28,380 nucleotides of DNA from Branchiostoma floridae (taxonomy: Eukaryota; Chordata; Leptocardii; Amphioxiformes; Branchiostomatidae): assembly GCF_000003815.2 (NCBI RefSeq), contig NC_049979.1, forward strand, positions 921,244-949,623. Reading direction: 5' to 3'. This document shows positions 12,301-17,936 of the stretch, one piece after another. The notes under the pieces were generated by a model. That model had not been told where the DNA came from. It made no database searches and worked only from the letters and a program-made list of their open reading frames with translations. A program made the position numbers and the translations under genes. Within the stretch, counting starts at the first letter, position 1. Every line of letters starts with the position of its first letter.

Positions 12301-14168
12301 CTTTCCTGCTCCAATACTCCACACACTCCCTTCCTCTGGGGGTTAGAGCTTCCAAATCTTCTTTGGTGCATGGTTCGGACAGGAGGGGGCAGACAAGAAG
12401 GTATTTCATAGTCTGCTCCTGTCCACAGTCACAGGCAGTCTGTCCATCTGGGCTAAGACCCCACTTTGCCATGAGGGTCTTGCATCTTCCTGTGCCTGTT
12501 CTAAGGCGGTTGAGACATGACCAGATTGGCCATGCCTCCTCTGCTCCTGGAGGAAGAGATTCCTTCGGGGCGAGGTTAAGTCTGTGTGGTGCAGTCTGGA
12601 GGTGGTGGGACCACATGGCCATCCTCTGAGACTCTGCACTCCTGCTGAGTGCTTCGACTGAGTGTATAAAACTACGTCTGGACTTCAGCCTCTTTGGCAC
12701 GGGGATGTGCAGGTGGAGTACATGGTGTGGGTCAGTCTCTTGTTTCAGTTTTTCTCGTTGAGCTGCCACGGCTCTTCTGATGTGTGGGGGAGCGATACCA
12801 CACAGCAGGTATAGGTCATCAACTCTGGTGGCACGTAGGCATCCGGAGACGGCTCTACAAGCTGAGTTCAAGGCCGTGTCCAGCTTTGCGGTGTGCGCTG
12901 ACCTGCACCACACGGGAGCCGCATACTCTGCAGTAGAGAAACACAGTCCAAGAGCTGTAGCTCGCACGGTACTGGCATCTGCACCCCATTTAGTGTTTGC
13001 CAGCTTCTTAAGGATGTTATTCCTGGCATCCACTTTCATTCTGGTGTTCAGGATGTGGGTTTTGTACGACAGGGTCCTGTCTAAGGTGGTGCCGAGGTAG
13101 ATTGGCTTGTTGGTGCTAGTCAGCCACTTGCCCTGCCAGCATACCTTCAGTTGGCGGTCTGCTTCCCGGTTTTTCAGATGGAAGACACTAACCTGTGTTT
13201 TGTCAGGGTTAGCTCGCAGGTGGTTTGCTTAGTAGTAAGGGGTGAGGCCTACAAGGGCATCAGTAAGAGTGTTCTCTACTTCCTTGAAAGTCCTACCCTG
13301 TGCACCGATGCTGAGGTCGTCAGCAAACAGGAATCTCCTGGTGTCGGGATGTCCTGGTTGGTCATTAGTGTAGATGTTAAAGAGCAGCGGAGCAAGGACG
13401 CTGCCTTGTGGGAGACCGTTTTTCTGCCTTCGCCACCTGCTGCGGTTGCCATTCAGGTCTACAAAGAACTGTCGGTTTGAAAGTAGGTTCTGTATCAGTT
13501 CAGTGAGTCTAACATCCTTCGTTATCTCAAAGAGCTTTTTTGTAAGAATCCTGTGGTTCACGGTGTCATATGCTGCAGAGAGGTCCACAAAGACAGTTCC
13601 CGTGATCAAGCCTTTCTCGTACTGCCGGGTAAGACGTCTCAAACATTTCTCTAACTGCCGGGTAAGACATCTCAAACATGTCTTTAAGGCCGTACTGCCG
13701 GGTAAGACGTCTCAAACATGTCTCTAAGATCCAGGCAGCTGTCCTGCCGGGTAAGACGTCTCAAACATGTCTCTAAGATCCAGGCAGCTGTCCTGCCGGG
13801 TAAGACGTCTCAAACATGTCTCTAAGATCCAGGCAGCTGTCCTGCCGGGTAAGACGTCTCAAACATGTCTCTAAGATCCAGGCAGCTGTCCTGCCGGGTA
13901 AGACGTCTCAAACATGTCTCTAAGATCCAGGCAGCTGTCCTGCCGGGTAAGACGTCTCAAACATGTCTCTAAGATCCAGGCAGCTGTCCTGCCGGGTAAG
14001 ACGTCTCAAACATGTCTCTAAGATCCAGGCAGCTGTCCTGCCGGGTTATATGTCTCGAGCATGTCTTAAGATGTCTCTAACAATTAGAAAAGGAATCAAG
14101 TTTGTTACTTATACCAATTTGCATATGTGTCAGTGTCTTGTGTGTGTGTTTCTGTGTTTGTCTCTGTA

Positions 14169-14222
<54 letters not shown>

Positions 14223-17200
14223 TCTGTGTGTGTGCTCTGGCATGCCCAATATACACAATAATTTTTGTTGAATTTACTGTTGGTAAGTACAGCTTGTGGG
14301 ATGAATTTGTCTGTGTTCCTTCCTTCTCCAGGGGGAGTGAACTACCTCCATGTGGGCAAACCCAACCTGAAGGTGCCTCTGGACACGTACATGTCATCTG
14401 GCGACTATGTGAGTTTTCTGCTGTTTCTCGTAGTGTACTGTAAATGCAAAAATGTTTGCGGTGGTTTTATGTTTGCGGTTTTTGCGGTGGCTGCTTCACA
14501 GCAAACTTTAAACCAACGCAAACATTTTTCCATTACGGTATGTGACTACAGTCTATGACGCTCCTGCGAACTTGGAACCACCGTGAACACTCCATTTTCC
14601 CAGTACCGCGAAAGTAAATCCCCGCGAACTTAGATGCATTTACAGTATCTGTAGCATCAAGTAAGAAATTATGATGTGCCAGTGTCTGACATCCTGTGCT
14701 TTGCGACTAAATCACAAGGTGGCGTTAGTGCCCTGTGTTTTGATTATGTGTCTTCCACATAATCCATAATTGTTGTGCCATTCATGTCACATGTCTAGTC
14801 TCCAAGCAGATGTTGTCCACGTTTTTTTCTCCCCTCCTGGAGTAGAGTGTGGAGCCATAGGAAGATGTATAAAAAGCCTCAAAATAAAAAAAAAAAACGA
14901 TCTCCACATCTGCTCTGAGATTGATACTTTGAGCTCCACTAGTTTTAGCCTGATTAAATCTCGCTTATAGCAGCCCGCCAAACATCTGCGGGGAGGGGCC
15001 AGTTGCAGCCCTGGACAGCGGAGTTTGTGTTACACAGACTATACTTAGTTCCATTCTGCCTGTTTGTGATAGTTGAAGAGTCATGTTTTCCGTTGAATGT
15101 AGAGTAGAAACTGTGACATCACTGACAAGCGTGTCTGGTCGCCTTGCTACAAATTACGTCGTTTAGACAGCTTTCCCTTCGAATTACTGGAAACCAGAAT
15201 AGTAGAAACCAGAACCAGTAAAAAAAAGTCATGGCCTTATGTCTGGCAAGGGTTAAACAGGATACGTAAGTAAGTAAGAATAGGCTGCCTATTCTTTACG
15301 GAAAAGGGCCCTCTTGAATGTAGACTGGGGAGAATCTGTGACATCACTGACGTGCATTTTTTTGTTCCAGGGGAGAGAACTGGTGACCGGCAGTGTGGAG
15401 GGGGGCGACTTCTTCCGTCTTCACGTGAACCAGTACAGAACAGTGGAGACCATCACATGCTACTCCAAACAGGTGAGCTCTTGATTTTAAAGTTGTAAAA
15501 CTGATTAGCTACTAGCCTGGTATCCATTATATTAGGTCATTGATCGATTGATTATGATTTAGATTCCTATATCTTTTGGTATATAGGGCAGTGCCCATCT
15601 CCATTTCCATATCCCTTGGGCCACACATTGTACAATCACTACATTAGGTGTCTTCAAGCTACTTTATTTCATTTGTTTGTTTATCTATCTATTTGTACAC
15701 ATAGACAATAAAGACAAATGCACGAATGAAACATAAGAAGCATGTGCTAAAGGAGATGAAAGGATTGTTGTACTTCTATGTCTAAATACTAATAACAGTA
15801 CATGGAAAATCATCAATTTGTGGACGTGTATCATAATTGCAACCCTGCAAATCTGATCCTTTTTGTGTCCCTCCAGCCGATCGAGAACACCAACCTGATC
15901 TGCCTGTATGGAGTCCACGAGCGCTACCTGAACAACCTGGTCTCCCGCTTCGACGAGGGGCTTCTCAAGGACTTCTACAGGTGGGTTCTGTCTTAAGGGC
16001 TTCCACAGGTGGGTTAAGTCTCAAGGACTTCTACAGGTGGGTTAAGTCTTAAGGACTTCTACAGGTGGGTTAAGTCTTAAGGACTTCTACAGGTGGGTTA
16101 AGTCTTAAGGAATTGGGATCGCGAGTCAGATCAGTTAGGCATGTGAAGGAAAGTGAAACTGACTTCAATCTATTCTAGCTCACTGAAGAGCTGCTGGCTG
16201 TGAAAGAGAAGACAGATGCTATGTCTGTATGATTCATTGTACTGGGAAAATTCCCCTAGCTCGTTCGGACAAGGGTGAGGAATAGTGGACCAAGGTTTAA
16301 TATCCCGTATTAAGAACCATTTCCGATAACATGCATGTCTGGTTAGGGACTCCACTAGAATAAGCTCATGGCTTCTAGTTCCTAGACTACGCACGCTACC
16401 TCTAATGTCTTAATTGATGTGTAGGTCTTTTAGTTATGAAATTGCATTGGGTTATTCCATTTTGAAATATCAAGGGTTTGGGATTGAAGAAGTATTTAAC
16501 AAGTTTGTGCCTATGTTTCTACAGTTACTTCCGTGAGCCGTGGTGCCTGGCGATCTTCCACGACCGTTTTGCCGACTTCCGACACGAAGTGCGAGAAATC
16601 CTGCTCAACAGACCGGTGAGTGTCGCTGGAGTAGCCTTGTGGTACTCTCCAAGCAGAGGTTAGGCTCCGGCTGTTTTTGGACGTTTTTTAGGTACTTAGG
16701 TACGTTGTTTTTTTCTATTTTGCACTGTTTTCTGAGGCATCAAGAAAACAGTGCAAAATAGAAAGCCCGATAAAAAAAGCCCCCAAAAAACAGCCAGAGC
16801 CTAACCTCTACTTGGAGAGTAGCCTTTTGTCATCAAAGTTGTGTTGGTTACAGGGTAAGGCAGCAGGGTTAAGGCAAAAGTAAGAAGTATCTACTTGTGG
16901 CACTGTTTCCTTTTTCGATTTTGAAAAAGAGAAATTTGGTATCTCCTGCAAATGGAACGAACATTCCTTATTTTGGATCTGAAAGTTTAAAAGTGAACTA
17001 TTTCTGTTGGAAAAACATTTCAGTTTCTTCAGAAAGTTAAGATCAGAGAGCTCTTCATTATTGCGTCTGCATGTTCTGCAGATTGTGAGGCACATGGGAT
17101 CACTGTAAACTAAAGATGATTTTTTGTTTGTTTGTTTGTCTTGCAGACTTCAGATGAGGAGTCGCTGGAGGAGCAAGTCCGACAGATGATCGACGAGGAC

Positions 17201-17697
17201 ATGGTGGTAAGAAGCTTCTTCCTGGTATAAAAACAAATACATATAGATATCTTTAGTTTGGACAAGTTATTACAAATAAACTTGATCAAACGATTGTGTT
17301 ACACTGACCAGGATTTGACAAAAAATTGCTACCTTCAGTTTTTTTTAGAATTTAAAAGATGCCATGAAATTAACAAATGAATAAGTGAAATTATTCAAGA
17401 CTTTTGTTTAAATCTCAATCACAAATCCTGCTTAGCAGTGGAAGCCAGAAATCCGATCAGCTACCTACAAAACTGGATTCCTTGCTATTGTATCGTTTTA
17501 TTTAGAGATTGAGAAAACAGCTGTTTTACCTACCGTGTTCAACACTTCTCCCCCAGTTGAGTAAGGAACAACGGCGGCACCTTGTGGACAACTTTAAGGA
17601 CTCGGGAGCAAAGCGGTCTGTAGAGACAAGACTCCTCAGCTACCTGAGCTACAACTACTACCACCTGCCCATGTACGCCAAGCCGGGCATGGTGTGA
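311..17697 (+). CDS. CFAP61: CFAP61 (cilia- and flagella-associated protein 61), C-terminal half, 17 exons
   Basis: Exons: 311-379, 5497-5625, 6047-6097, 6587-6762, 7333-7517, 8748-8909, 9846-10141, 10828-10876, 11002-11131, 11501-11540, 12111-12234, 14332-14408, 15371-15472, 15877-15980, 16525-16615, 17147-17206 and 17557-17697. Every junction is GT-AG and phase-compatible, giving 1986 nt or 661 residues plus stop. The recognisable core is a dinucleotide-binding-like segment starting [19 protein letters not shown], followed by [14 protein letters not shown], the fingerprint of the FAD/NAD-binding-like domain of CFAP61. Later segments such as [15 protein letters not shown] and [14 protein letters not shown] also fit the family. 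From family knowledge, CFAP61 belongs to the calmodulin- and spoke-associated complex at the base of radial spoke 3 in motile axonemes and is needed for sperm flagella. Human CFAP61 is roughly 1,200 residues, so about half is present; the 5' exons lie upstream of position 1. No break was seen in the reading frame. Confidence 0.93.
650..668 (+). repeat. Left TTAA plus terminal inverted repeat
   Basis: TTAA followed by AGTGTATAAGACACC, matching the right end at 5085-5103 in inverted orientation over all 19 bases. Confidence 0.8.
838..854 (+). promoter_or_regulatory. CRE-like promoter motif upstream of the THAP gene
   Basis: TGACGTAAGCAGTAGAA lies about 150 bp before the THAP ATG. The same 17-mer with one change occurs inverted at 4890-4906, in front of the ballast gene. 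TGACGTAA is an ATF/CREB-class core. A transposase-binding subterminal repeat is an alternative reading. Confidence 0.5.
990..1346 (+). CDS. THAP zinc-finger exon of a transposase-like gene
   Basis: 119 codons from ATG to a GTAAAT donor. The THAP (C2CH) module is clear: Cys5 and Cys10 ([10 protein letters not shown]), HKFP at 21-24, Trp33, the W-x-P-like region at 50-53, Cys59 and His62 (LCSDHF), and an IPTIF box at 93-97 in place of AVPTIF. A basic tail follows. THAP domains bind DNA and head the transposases of P-element and Kolobok-type transposons. The exon ends in phase 0, whereas the next coding exon (1946) needs two preceding bases. The two therefore do not splice in frame, and a missing internal exon is likely. 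It could alternatively be a host THAP gene, but the TIRs at 654 and 5099 argue for a transposon gene. Confidence 0.85.
1347..1945 (+). other. Intron/gap between THAP exon and next exon; no transposase core
   Basis: AT-rich sequence with a (TTTG)n run at about 1441-1462 and no open frame with recognisable protein. If the transposase catalytic exons once lay here, they have been lost. Confidence 0.5.
1946..2094 (+). CDS. Transposase-like gene, penultimate exon
   Basis: 149 nt between a catttcag acceptor and a GTAAAC donor. It reads [20 protein letters not shown] and continues [20 protein letters not shown]. From memory, segments of the form LAALHxNENxxRxQA...FPKxKxGxxxVR occur near the C-terminus of THAP-headed transposase proteins in fish, cnidarians and lancelets; that family link is inference. 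It joins in frame to 3073 (Gly codon split G|GT). The phase at its start does not fit the THAP exon. Confidence 0.72.
2387..2392 (-). terminator. Possible ATTAAA poly(A) signal of the ballast-domain gene
   Basis: ATTAAA on the minus strand four bases after the TGA. This would give a very short 3' UTR, which is common in compact transposon genes. No AATAAA was seen on that strand nearby. Confidence 0.35.
2396..2552 (-). CDS. Ballast-domain gene exon 3 (stop)
   Basis: 157 nt from a cctgtttcag acceptor to TGA at 2396-2398. It encodes [20 protein letters not shown], then [20 protein letters not shown]. The YTAYRQF.RW.YG signature is the most conserved part of the P2X7 C-terminal family. Confidence 0.9.
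2396..4840 (-). CDS. P2X7-type cytoplasmic ballast (P2RX7_C-like) domain protein, 207 aa, three exons
   Basis: The exons on the minus strand are 4578-4840, 2810-3013 and 2396-2552. All junctions are GT-AG and in phase (Trp88 and Glu156 are split codons), giving 207 residues and a TGA. Residues 1-87 are acidic and Ser-rich ([20 protein letters not shown]) with a VEPYRYEP motif. Residues 88-207 match the C-terminal ballast of the P2X7 receptor: [12 protein letters not shown] at 88-99, Cys105-Cys106, [17 protein letters not shown] at 118-134, and [18 protein letters not shown] at 158-175. The Cys/His positions (89, 91, 94, 105, 106, 121, 132, 170 and His125) are the type that binds zinc in P2X7. 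There is no membrane segment and no channel domain, so it is not a receptor. It is antisense to, and exon-interleaved with, the THAP gene. Function unknown; a DNA- or nucleotide-binding role in transposition is speculation. Confidence 0.9.
2810..3013 (-). CDS. Ballast-domain gene exon 2 (cysteine cluster)
   Basis: 204 nt with a ttactactag acceptor and a GTAAGT donor. It encodes [20 protein letters not shown] and then [20 protein letters not shown]. It lies within the second intron of the oppositely oriented THAP gene. Confidence 0.9.
3073..3251 (+). CDS. Transposase-like gene, last exon
   Basis: 179 nt from a ttatcag acceptor to TAG at 3249-3251. It continues the previous exon as [20 protein letters not shown] and ends [14 protein letters not shown]. 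The final part of this exon belongs to a tandem duplication whose second copy lies at about 3449-3673 and is non-coding. Confidence 0.7.
3213..3673 (+). repeat. Tandem duplication at the THAP-gene 3' end
   Basis: Copy 1 (about 3213-3375) and copy 2 (about 3449-3670) share GTTTTGCTGCAAA near the start and AACAACCAAAAATGGCTGTC later, followed by a further stretch of about 40 matching bases. Copy 1 begins inside the last coding exon. Copy 2 is longer because of a T-rich insertion. Confidence 0.7.
3910..3915 (+). terminator. Possible AATAAA poly(A) signal of the THAP gene
   Basis: The first AATAAA on the plus strand downstream of the TAG at 3251, about 660 nt away. A T-rich tract follows 14 nt later. 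Weak evidence. Confidence 0.25.
4406..4436. promoter_or_regulatory. Inverted GGCGGCCAA repeat with YY1-like AAGATGGCGGC
   Basis: GGCGGCCAA (4406-4414) and TTGGCCGCC (4424-4432) form a 9-bp hairpin. Its right arm overlaps AAGATGGCGGC on the minus strand, a canonical YY1 core. It lies in intron 1 of the ballast gene, about 150 bp after exon 1, a position where downstream YY1 elements act in some retroelements. Function inferred only. Confidence 0.35.
4578..4840 (-). CDS. Ballast-domain gene exon 1 (start codon)
   Basis: ATG is at 4838-4840 on the minus strand. The exon has 87 codons plus two bases and ends at a GTAAGA donor. It encodes an acidic, serine/proline-rich leader containing [20 protein letters not shown]. 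This start is chosen because it opens the only long frame and lies just downstream of the GC-rich, CRE-containing promoter region. Confidence 0.85.
4890..4906 (-). promoter_or_regulatory. CRE-like promoter motif upstream of the ballast-domain gene
   Basis: On the minus strand it reads TGACGTAAACAGTAGAA and ends 50 bp before the ATG at 4840. A palindromic CACGTG core (4914-4919) lies a few bases further upstream. No TATA box was seen. Confidence 0.5.
5085..5103 (-). repeat. Right terminal inverted repeat plus TTAA
   Basis: GGTGTCTTATACACT followed by TTAA, the exact inverted counterpart of the left end. The match stops within 2-3 bases inside both ends. Confidence 0.8.
5177..5389. mobile_element. 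Foldback MITE
   Basis: A long imperfect palindrome. TAACGCTAGTTCACC at 5177 is mirrored by its inverse ending at 5389, and TTTAGGGATATCAAGTCGA inside the left arm is mirrored in the right arm. Arms are about 100 bp with a short loop. It sits about 75 bp past the transposon end and upstream of CFAP61 exon b. There is no coding capacity. Confidence 0.8.
5497..5625 (+). CDS. CFAP61: CFAP61 exon b
   Basis: 43 codons, phase 0/0, acceptor ctcccgcag and donor GTGGGC. It encodes [20 protein letters not shown] and then a segment with [19 protein letters not shown]. It shows the GC-rich third positions typical of the other exons of this gene. Confidence 0.92.
6047..6097 (+). CDS. CFAP61: CFAP61 exon c
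   Basis: A 51-nt microexon (17 codons, phase 0/0) encoding [17 protein letters not shown], flanked by a caacag acceptor and a GTGAGC donor. It is too short for an ordinary ORF scan and was placed by splice phase and continuity with the flanking exons. It leads into the nucleotide-binding-like segment. Confidence 0.85.
6587..6762 (+). CDS. CFAP61: CFAP61 exon d, Rossmann-like beta-alpha-beta segment
   Basis: 176 nt, phase 0 in and phase 2 out. It encodes [20 protein letters not shown] and then [20 protein letters not shown]. The VVGASDxG turn resembles the dinucleotide-binding loop of FAD/NAD(P)-dependent pyridine nucleotide-disulphide oxidoreductases, a domain known in CFAP61. Whether it binds a cofactor is not shown here. 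The donor is followed almost at once by a (TTTG)n run. Confidence 0.93.
6955..7350 (+). repeat. Three tandem copies of the CFAP61 exon e acceptor region
   Basis: Units ending near 7100, 7198 and 7350 each contain a TTGACA(G/A)-TTT-CTCC tract, a C-rich run, CACAG and a sequence like CCACTGTTACATGCACC. The last unit holds the true acceptor at 7331-7332. The first and third units also share an upstream TTCCATCC block (about 6970 and 7210). Confidence 0.7.
7333..7517 (+). CDS. CFAP61: CFAP61 exon e
   Basis: 185 nt, phase 2 in and phase 1 out. It encodes [20 protein letters not shown], then [20 protein letters not shown] and [20 protein letters not shown]. The LxxCTGxxY stretch is the conserved strand ending the first half of the FAD/NAD-like domain. 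Two earlier copies of its acceptor and first codons lie in the preceding intron. Confidence 0.93.
7522..7625 (-). mobile_element. Retroposon 3' tail fragment with (TTTG)n
   Basis: (TTTG)n directly after the donor of exon e, then a block ATGAGAAGCTCAAATCGGCC. A diverged copy occurs at 11147-11245. On the minus strand this reads as an element ending in a (CAAA)n tail, as in many SINE or LINE ends. The family was not identified. Confidence 0.5.
7760..8006. mobile_element. MITE with CAGGGCTGTAGCCAGC ends
   Basis: Starts CAGGGCTGTAGCCAGC and ends GCTGGCTGGAGCTCTG, an imperfect 16-bp terminal inverted repeat. A related pair of termini bounds the element at 26431-26796. No coding capacity. Confidence 0.55.
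8429..8659. mobile_element. MITE with AGGCCACACCA ends (copy 1)
   Basis: Left end AGGCCACACCAATTTTAT and inverted right end ATAAAACTGGTGTGGCCT enclose AT-rich DNA with internal self-complementarity (TCTCGGATTT/AAATCTGAGA). A second copy is at 19665-19871. Confidence 0.75.
8748..8909 (+). CDS. CFAP61: CFAP61 exon f
   Basis: 162 nt, phase 1 in and 1 out, acceptor cttccccag and donor GTAGCA. It encodes [20 protein letters not shown] and then [20 protein letters not shown]. It joins to [15 protein letters not shown] in the next exon, and these two together form the second nucleotide-binding-like fold. Confidence 0.92.
8910..9845 (+). other. CFAP61 intron f/g
   Basis: AT-rich intron. The only recognisable content is a tRNA-like SINE fragment around 9313-9420 and a GGGTGGTGG-rich run at about 9776-9800, shortly before the acceptor. 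An ACATGGCGGAC (YY1-like) motif is at 9670-9680; its significance is unknown. Confidence 0.5.
9313..9420 (-). mobile_element. tRNA-like SINE fragment
   Basis: On the minus strand, GGTTCAAATCC (9359-9369) fits an RNA polymerase III B box, inside a T-arm CCGGG-TTCAAAT-CCCGG. Upstream, GGTGTTGTGGTTTGCACGTT resembles a D-arm/A-box region. The 3' side has a short direct repeat of ATAATATCCCGACCC (about 9323 and 9342). The acceptor stem is not convincing, so it is a SINE or tRNA relic, not a functional tRNA. Confidence 0.45.
9846..10141 (+). CDS. CFAP61: CFAP61 exon g
   Basis: The largest exon here at 296 nt, phase 1 in and 0 out. It encodes [20 protein letters not shown], then [20 protein letters not shown] and [20 protein letters not shown]. 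This is typical of the second Rossmann-like half. Third positions are strongly GC-rich compared with the flanking introns. Confidence 0.92.
10346..10548. mobile_element. MITE with TGTAAATGCA ends (copy 1)
   Basis: Begins TTGTAAATGCA and ends TGCATTTACAGTA. The interior is GCGGTGGCTGCTTCACTGTG and AAATCCCCGCGAACTTA. The same element is present at 14436-14647 in the same orientation. Non-coding. Confidence 0.8.
10828..10876 (+). CDS. CFAP61: CFAP61 exon h
   Basis: A 49-nt exon (phase 0 in, 1 out) encoding [16 protein letters not shown]. The acceptor is ctctattccag and the donor GTGAGT. It was placed by exact phase with both neighbours. The donor is followed by a short TTTG run. Confidence 0.87.
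11002..11131 (+). CDS. CFAP61: CFAP61 exon i
   Basis: 130 nt, phase 1 in and 2 out. It encodes [20 protein letters not shown] and then [18 protein letters not shown], a segment well conserved in CFAP61 of other animals. The terminal Trp codon is split across the next intron. Confidence 0.93.
11147..11245 (-). mobile_element. Retroposon 3' tail fragment, second copy
   Basis: (TTTG)n starting 16 nt after the exon i donor, followed by TTGATGAGAAGCCCAAATTGG. It matches the fragment at 7522-7625 over roughly 90 bases with divergence. Confidence 0.5.
11501..11540 (+). CDS. CFAP61: CFAP61 exon j (microexon)
   Basis: A 40-nt microexon (phase 2 in, 0 out) encoding [14 protein letters not shown] when the split Trp codon is completed. 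The acceptor is ttccttccag and the donor GTAAGC. It was found by hand because it is too short for an ORF scan. Confidence 0.87.
11786..12003. mobile_element. MITE with about 70-bp inverted arms
   Basis: The left arm AGCCCTTTCACAGAG... and ATGTGCGGCGACAGGAATTC is repeated inverted up to 12003, so that GAATTCCTGTCGCCGCACAT appears in the right arm. The spacer of about 80 bp is AT-rich. It is intronic between exons j and k. Confidence 0.85.
12111..12234 (+). CDS. CFAP61: CFAP61 exon k
   Basis: 124 nt, phase 0 in and 1 out. It encodes [20 protein letters not shown] and then [19 protein letters not shown]. Its last about 24 nt plus the start of the intron are the parent of a 49-bp tandem array at 13619-14070, so its donor site exists in many copies downstream. 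Confidence 0.93.
12273..13618 (-). mobile_element. 5'-truncated non-LTR retrotransposon (Jockey/CR1-like RT)
   Basis: On the minus strand the frame reads through reverse-transcriptase blocks [33 protein letters not shown] and [10 protein letters not shown]. It continues to a C-terminal region with a [18 protein letters not shown] knuckle-like motif and stops at about 12296. One in-frame TAA (13229-13231) interrupts an otherwise continuous frame, so the insertion looks young. The 3' end is (GAA)n-like, and the 5' end is truncated just before the RT core. GTACTGCCGGGT stands on both sides (12261-12272 and 13619-13630), either a target-site duplication or two repeat units of the host minisatellite. 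Confidence 0.85.
12296..13618 (-). pseudogene. Broken reverse-transcriptase ORF of the LINE
   Basis: Residues from the RT palm onward are retained (about 440 codons). The endonuclease and N-terminal RT parts are missing. There is a single nonsense codon at 13229-13231 between the FADD box and the [13 protein letters not shown] region. The FADD catalytic aspartates are intact, but the truncated protein cannot be autonomous. Confidence 0.8.
13619..14070 (+). repeat. 49-bp minisatellite derived from the CFAP61 exon k donor
   Basis: Unit start AAGATCCAGGCAGCTGTCCT, then GCCGGGTAAGACGTCTCAAA and CATGTCTCT. GTAAGACG recurs every 49 bp at 13702, 13751, 13800, 13849, 13898, 13947 and 13996, with a degenerate copy at 14045 and two short units at the left edge. 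The unit equals the last 24 nt of exon k plus the first about 25 nt of its intron (12211-12259). Confidence 0.92.
14138..14235 (+). repeat. (TG)n microsatellite
   Basis: An uninterrupted TG run at about 14171-14220, with imperfect TGTG/TCTG flanks. Confidence 0.95.
14332..14408 (+). CDS. CFAP61: CFAP61 exon l
   Basis: 77 nt, phase 1 in and 0 out. It encodes [20 protein letters not shown] and then SSGDY. It is separated from the previous exon by a 2.1-kb intron holding a LINE insertion, a minisatellite and a (TG)n run. Confidence 0.92.
14436..14647. mobile_element. MITE with TACTGTAAATGCA ends (copy 2)
   Basis: TACTGTAAATGCA at the left and TGCATTTACAGTA at the right form a 13-bp perfect terminal inverted repeat. 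The interior matches the copy at 10346-10548 (GCGGTGGCTGCTTCAC, AAATCCCCGCGAACTTA). Confidence 0.85.
14799..14996. mobile_element. Possible MITE of the TCTCCAAGCAGA family
   Basis: Left TCTCCAAGCAGATGTT and right AACATCTGCGGGGAG are roughly inverted. The left terminus is the same as that of the palindromic element at 17937. The arms are short and diverged, so this is tentative. Confidence 0.35.
15094..15358 (+). repeat. Direct repeat in intron l/m
   Basis: TTGAATGTAGA...CTGTGACATCACTGAC occurs at about 15095-15139 and again at about 15314-15353, the second copy just before the exon m acceptor. Confidence 0.55.
15371..15472 (+). CDS. CFAP61: CFAP61 exon m
   Basis: 34 codons, phase 0/0, acceptor tttgttccag and donor GTGAGC. 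It encodes [20 protein letters not shown] followed by [14 protein letters not shown]. Confidence 0.92.
15473..15876 (+). other. CFAP61 intron m/n
   Basis: AT-rich intron with a TTTGTTTGTTTATCTATCTA run at about 15675-15695. No element or gene recognised. Confidence 0.5.
15877..15980 (+). CDS. CFAP61: CFAP61 exon n
   Basis: 104 nt, phase 0 in and 2 out, encoding [20 protein letters not shown] and then [13 protein letters not shown]. Its final bases and donor are repeated in five 28-bp units that continue into the intron. Confidence 0.93.
15969..16108 (+). repeat. 28-bp tandem repeat of the CFAP61 exon n donor
   Basis: GGACTTCTACAGGTGGGTTA plus AGTCTTAA is repeated five times. GTGGGTT starts at 15981 (the real donor), 16009, 16037, 16065 and 16093, exactly 28 bp apart. 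The first two units differ at a few bases; the last three are nearly identical. Confidence 0.92.
16525..16615 (+). CDS. CFAP61: CFAP61 exon o
   Basis: 91 nt, phase 2 in and 0 out. It encodes [20 protein letters not shown] and then [12 protein letters not shown] palindromic MITE begins 29 nt after the donor. Confidence 0.93.
16644..16820. mobile_element. Palindromic MITE
   Basis: ACTCTCCAAGCAGAGGTTAG at the left is mirrored by CTAACCTCTACTTGGAGAGT at the right. Inside, CTATTTTGCACTGTTTTCT is mirrored by AGAAAACAGTGCAAAATAG around a 9-nt loop. It shares its TCTCCAAGCAGA terminus with 17937. Confidence 0.85.
17147..17206 (+). CDS. CFAP61: CFAP61 exon p
   Basis: 20 codons, phase 0/0, encoding [20 protein letters not shown], an acidic and probably helical stretch. 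The polypyrimidine tract of its acceptor is a (TTTG)n run. Confidence 0.88.
17207..17556 (+). other. CFAP61 intron p/last exon
   Basis: 350 bp of AT-rich intron. No repeat, gene or regulatory element recognised. Confidence 0.6.
17557..17697 (+). CDS. CFAP61: CFAP61 last exon with stop codon
   Basis: 46 codons plus TGA at 17695-17697. It encodes [20 protein letters not shown] and ends [16 protein letters not shown]. The 3' UTR follows and contains a palindromic MITE at 17937-18089. Confidence 0.93.
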   Translation: MSKEQRRHLVDNFKDSGAKRSVETRLLSYLSYNYYHLPMYAKPGMV

Positions 17698-17936
17698 GAC
17701 CAGGGTCTCCTGGTGTGAGACCGCAAATTGACTCCTTTAGGATTATTATCAAGAAAAATGTCCATATCATTGTGTAAATTCGTTGGTATTTCTCTAGCCT
17801 TGCATCTGCAACTAACTCATGGAAGGAACTGACAAATGCCAGCAATGAAGCATTGCATTTGGCACATACACATTAGGATCTGTGGCCTTTTAGTGGTACT
17901 CTAATACTGACTCTGTATTGGCTGCAGCAGAGGTAG

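Noticed and set aside
12363-13100. Plus-strand open frames in the LINE region
   Set aside because: The opposite strand carries the recognisable RT protein, so these are antisense shadows.
13619-14070. Regular 49-bp direct repeats resembling a CRISPR array
   Set aside because: The units are contiguous with no unique spacers, and they derive from the adjacent CFAP61 exon end. The context is animal.
14077-14397. Open frames with poly-Cys/Val or poly-Thr/His
   Set aside because: Produced by the (TG)n microsatellite.
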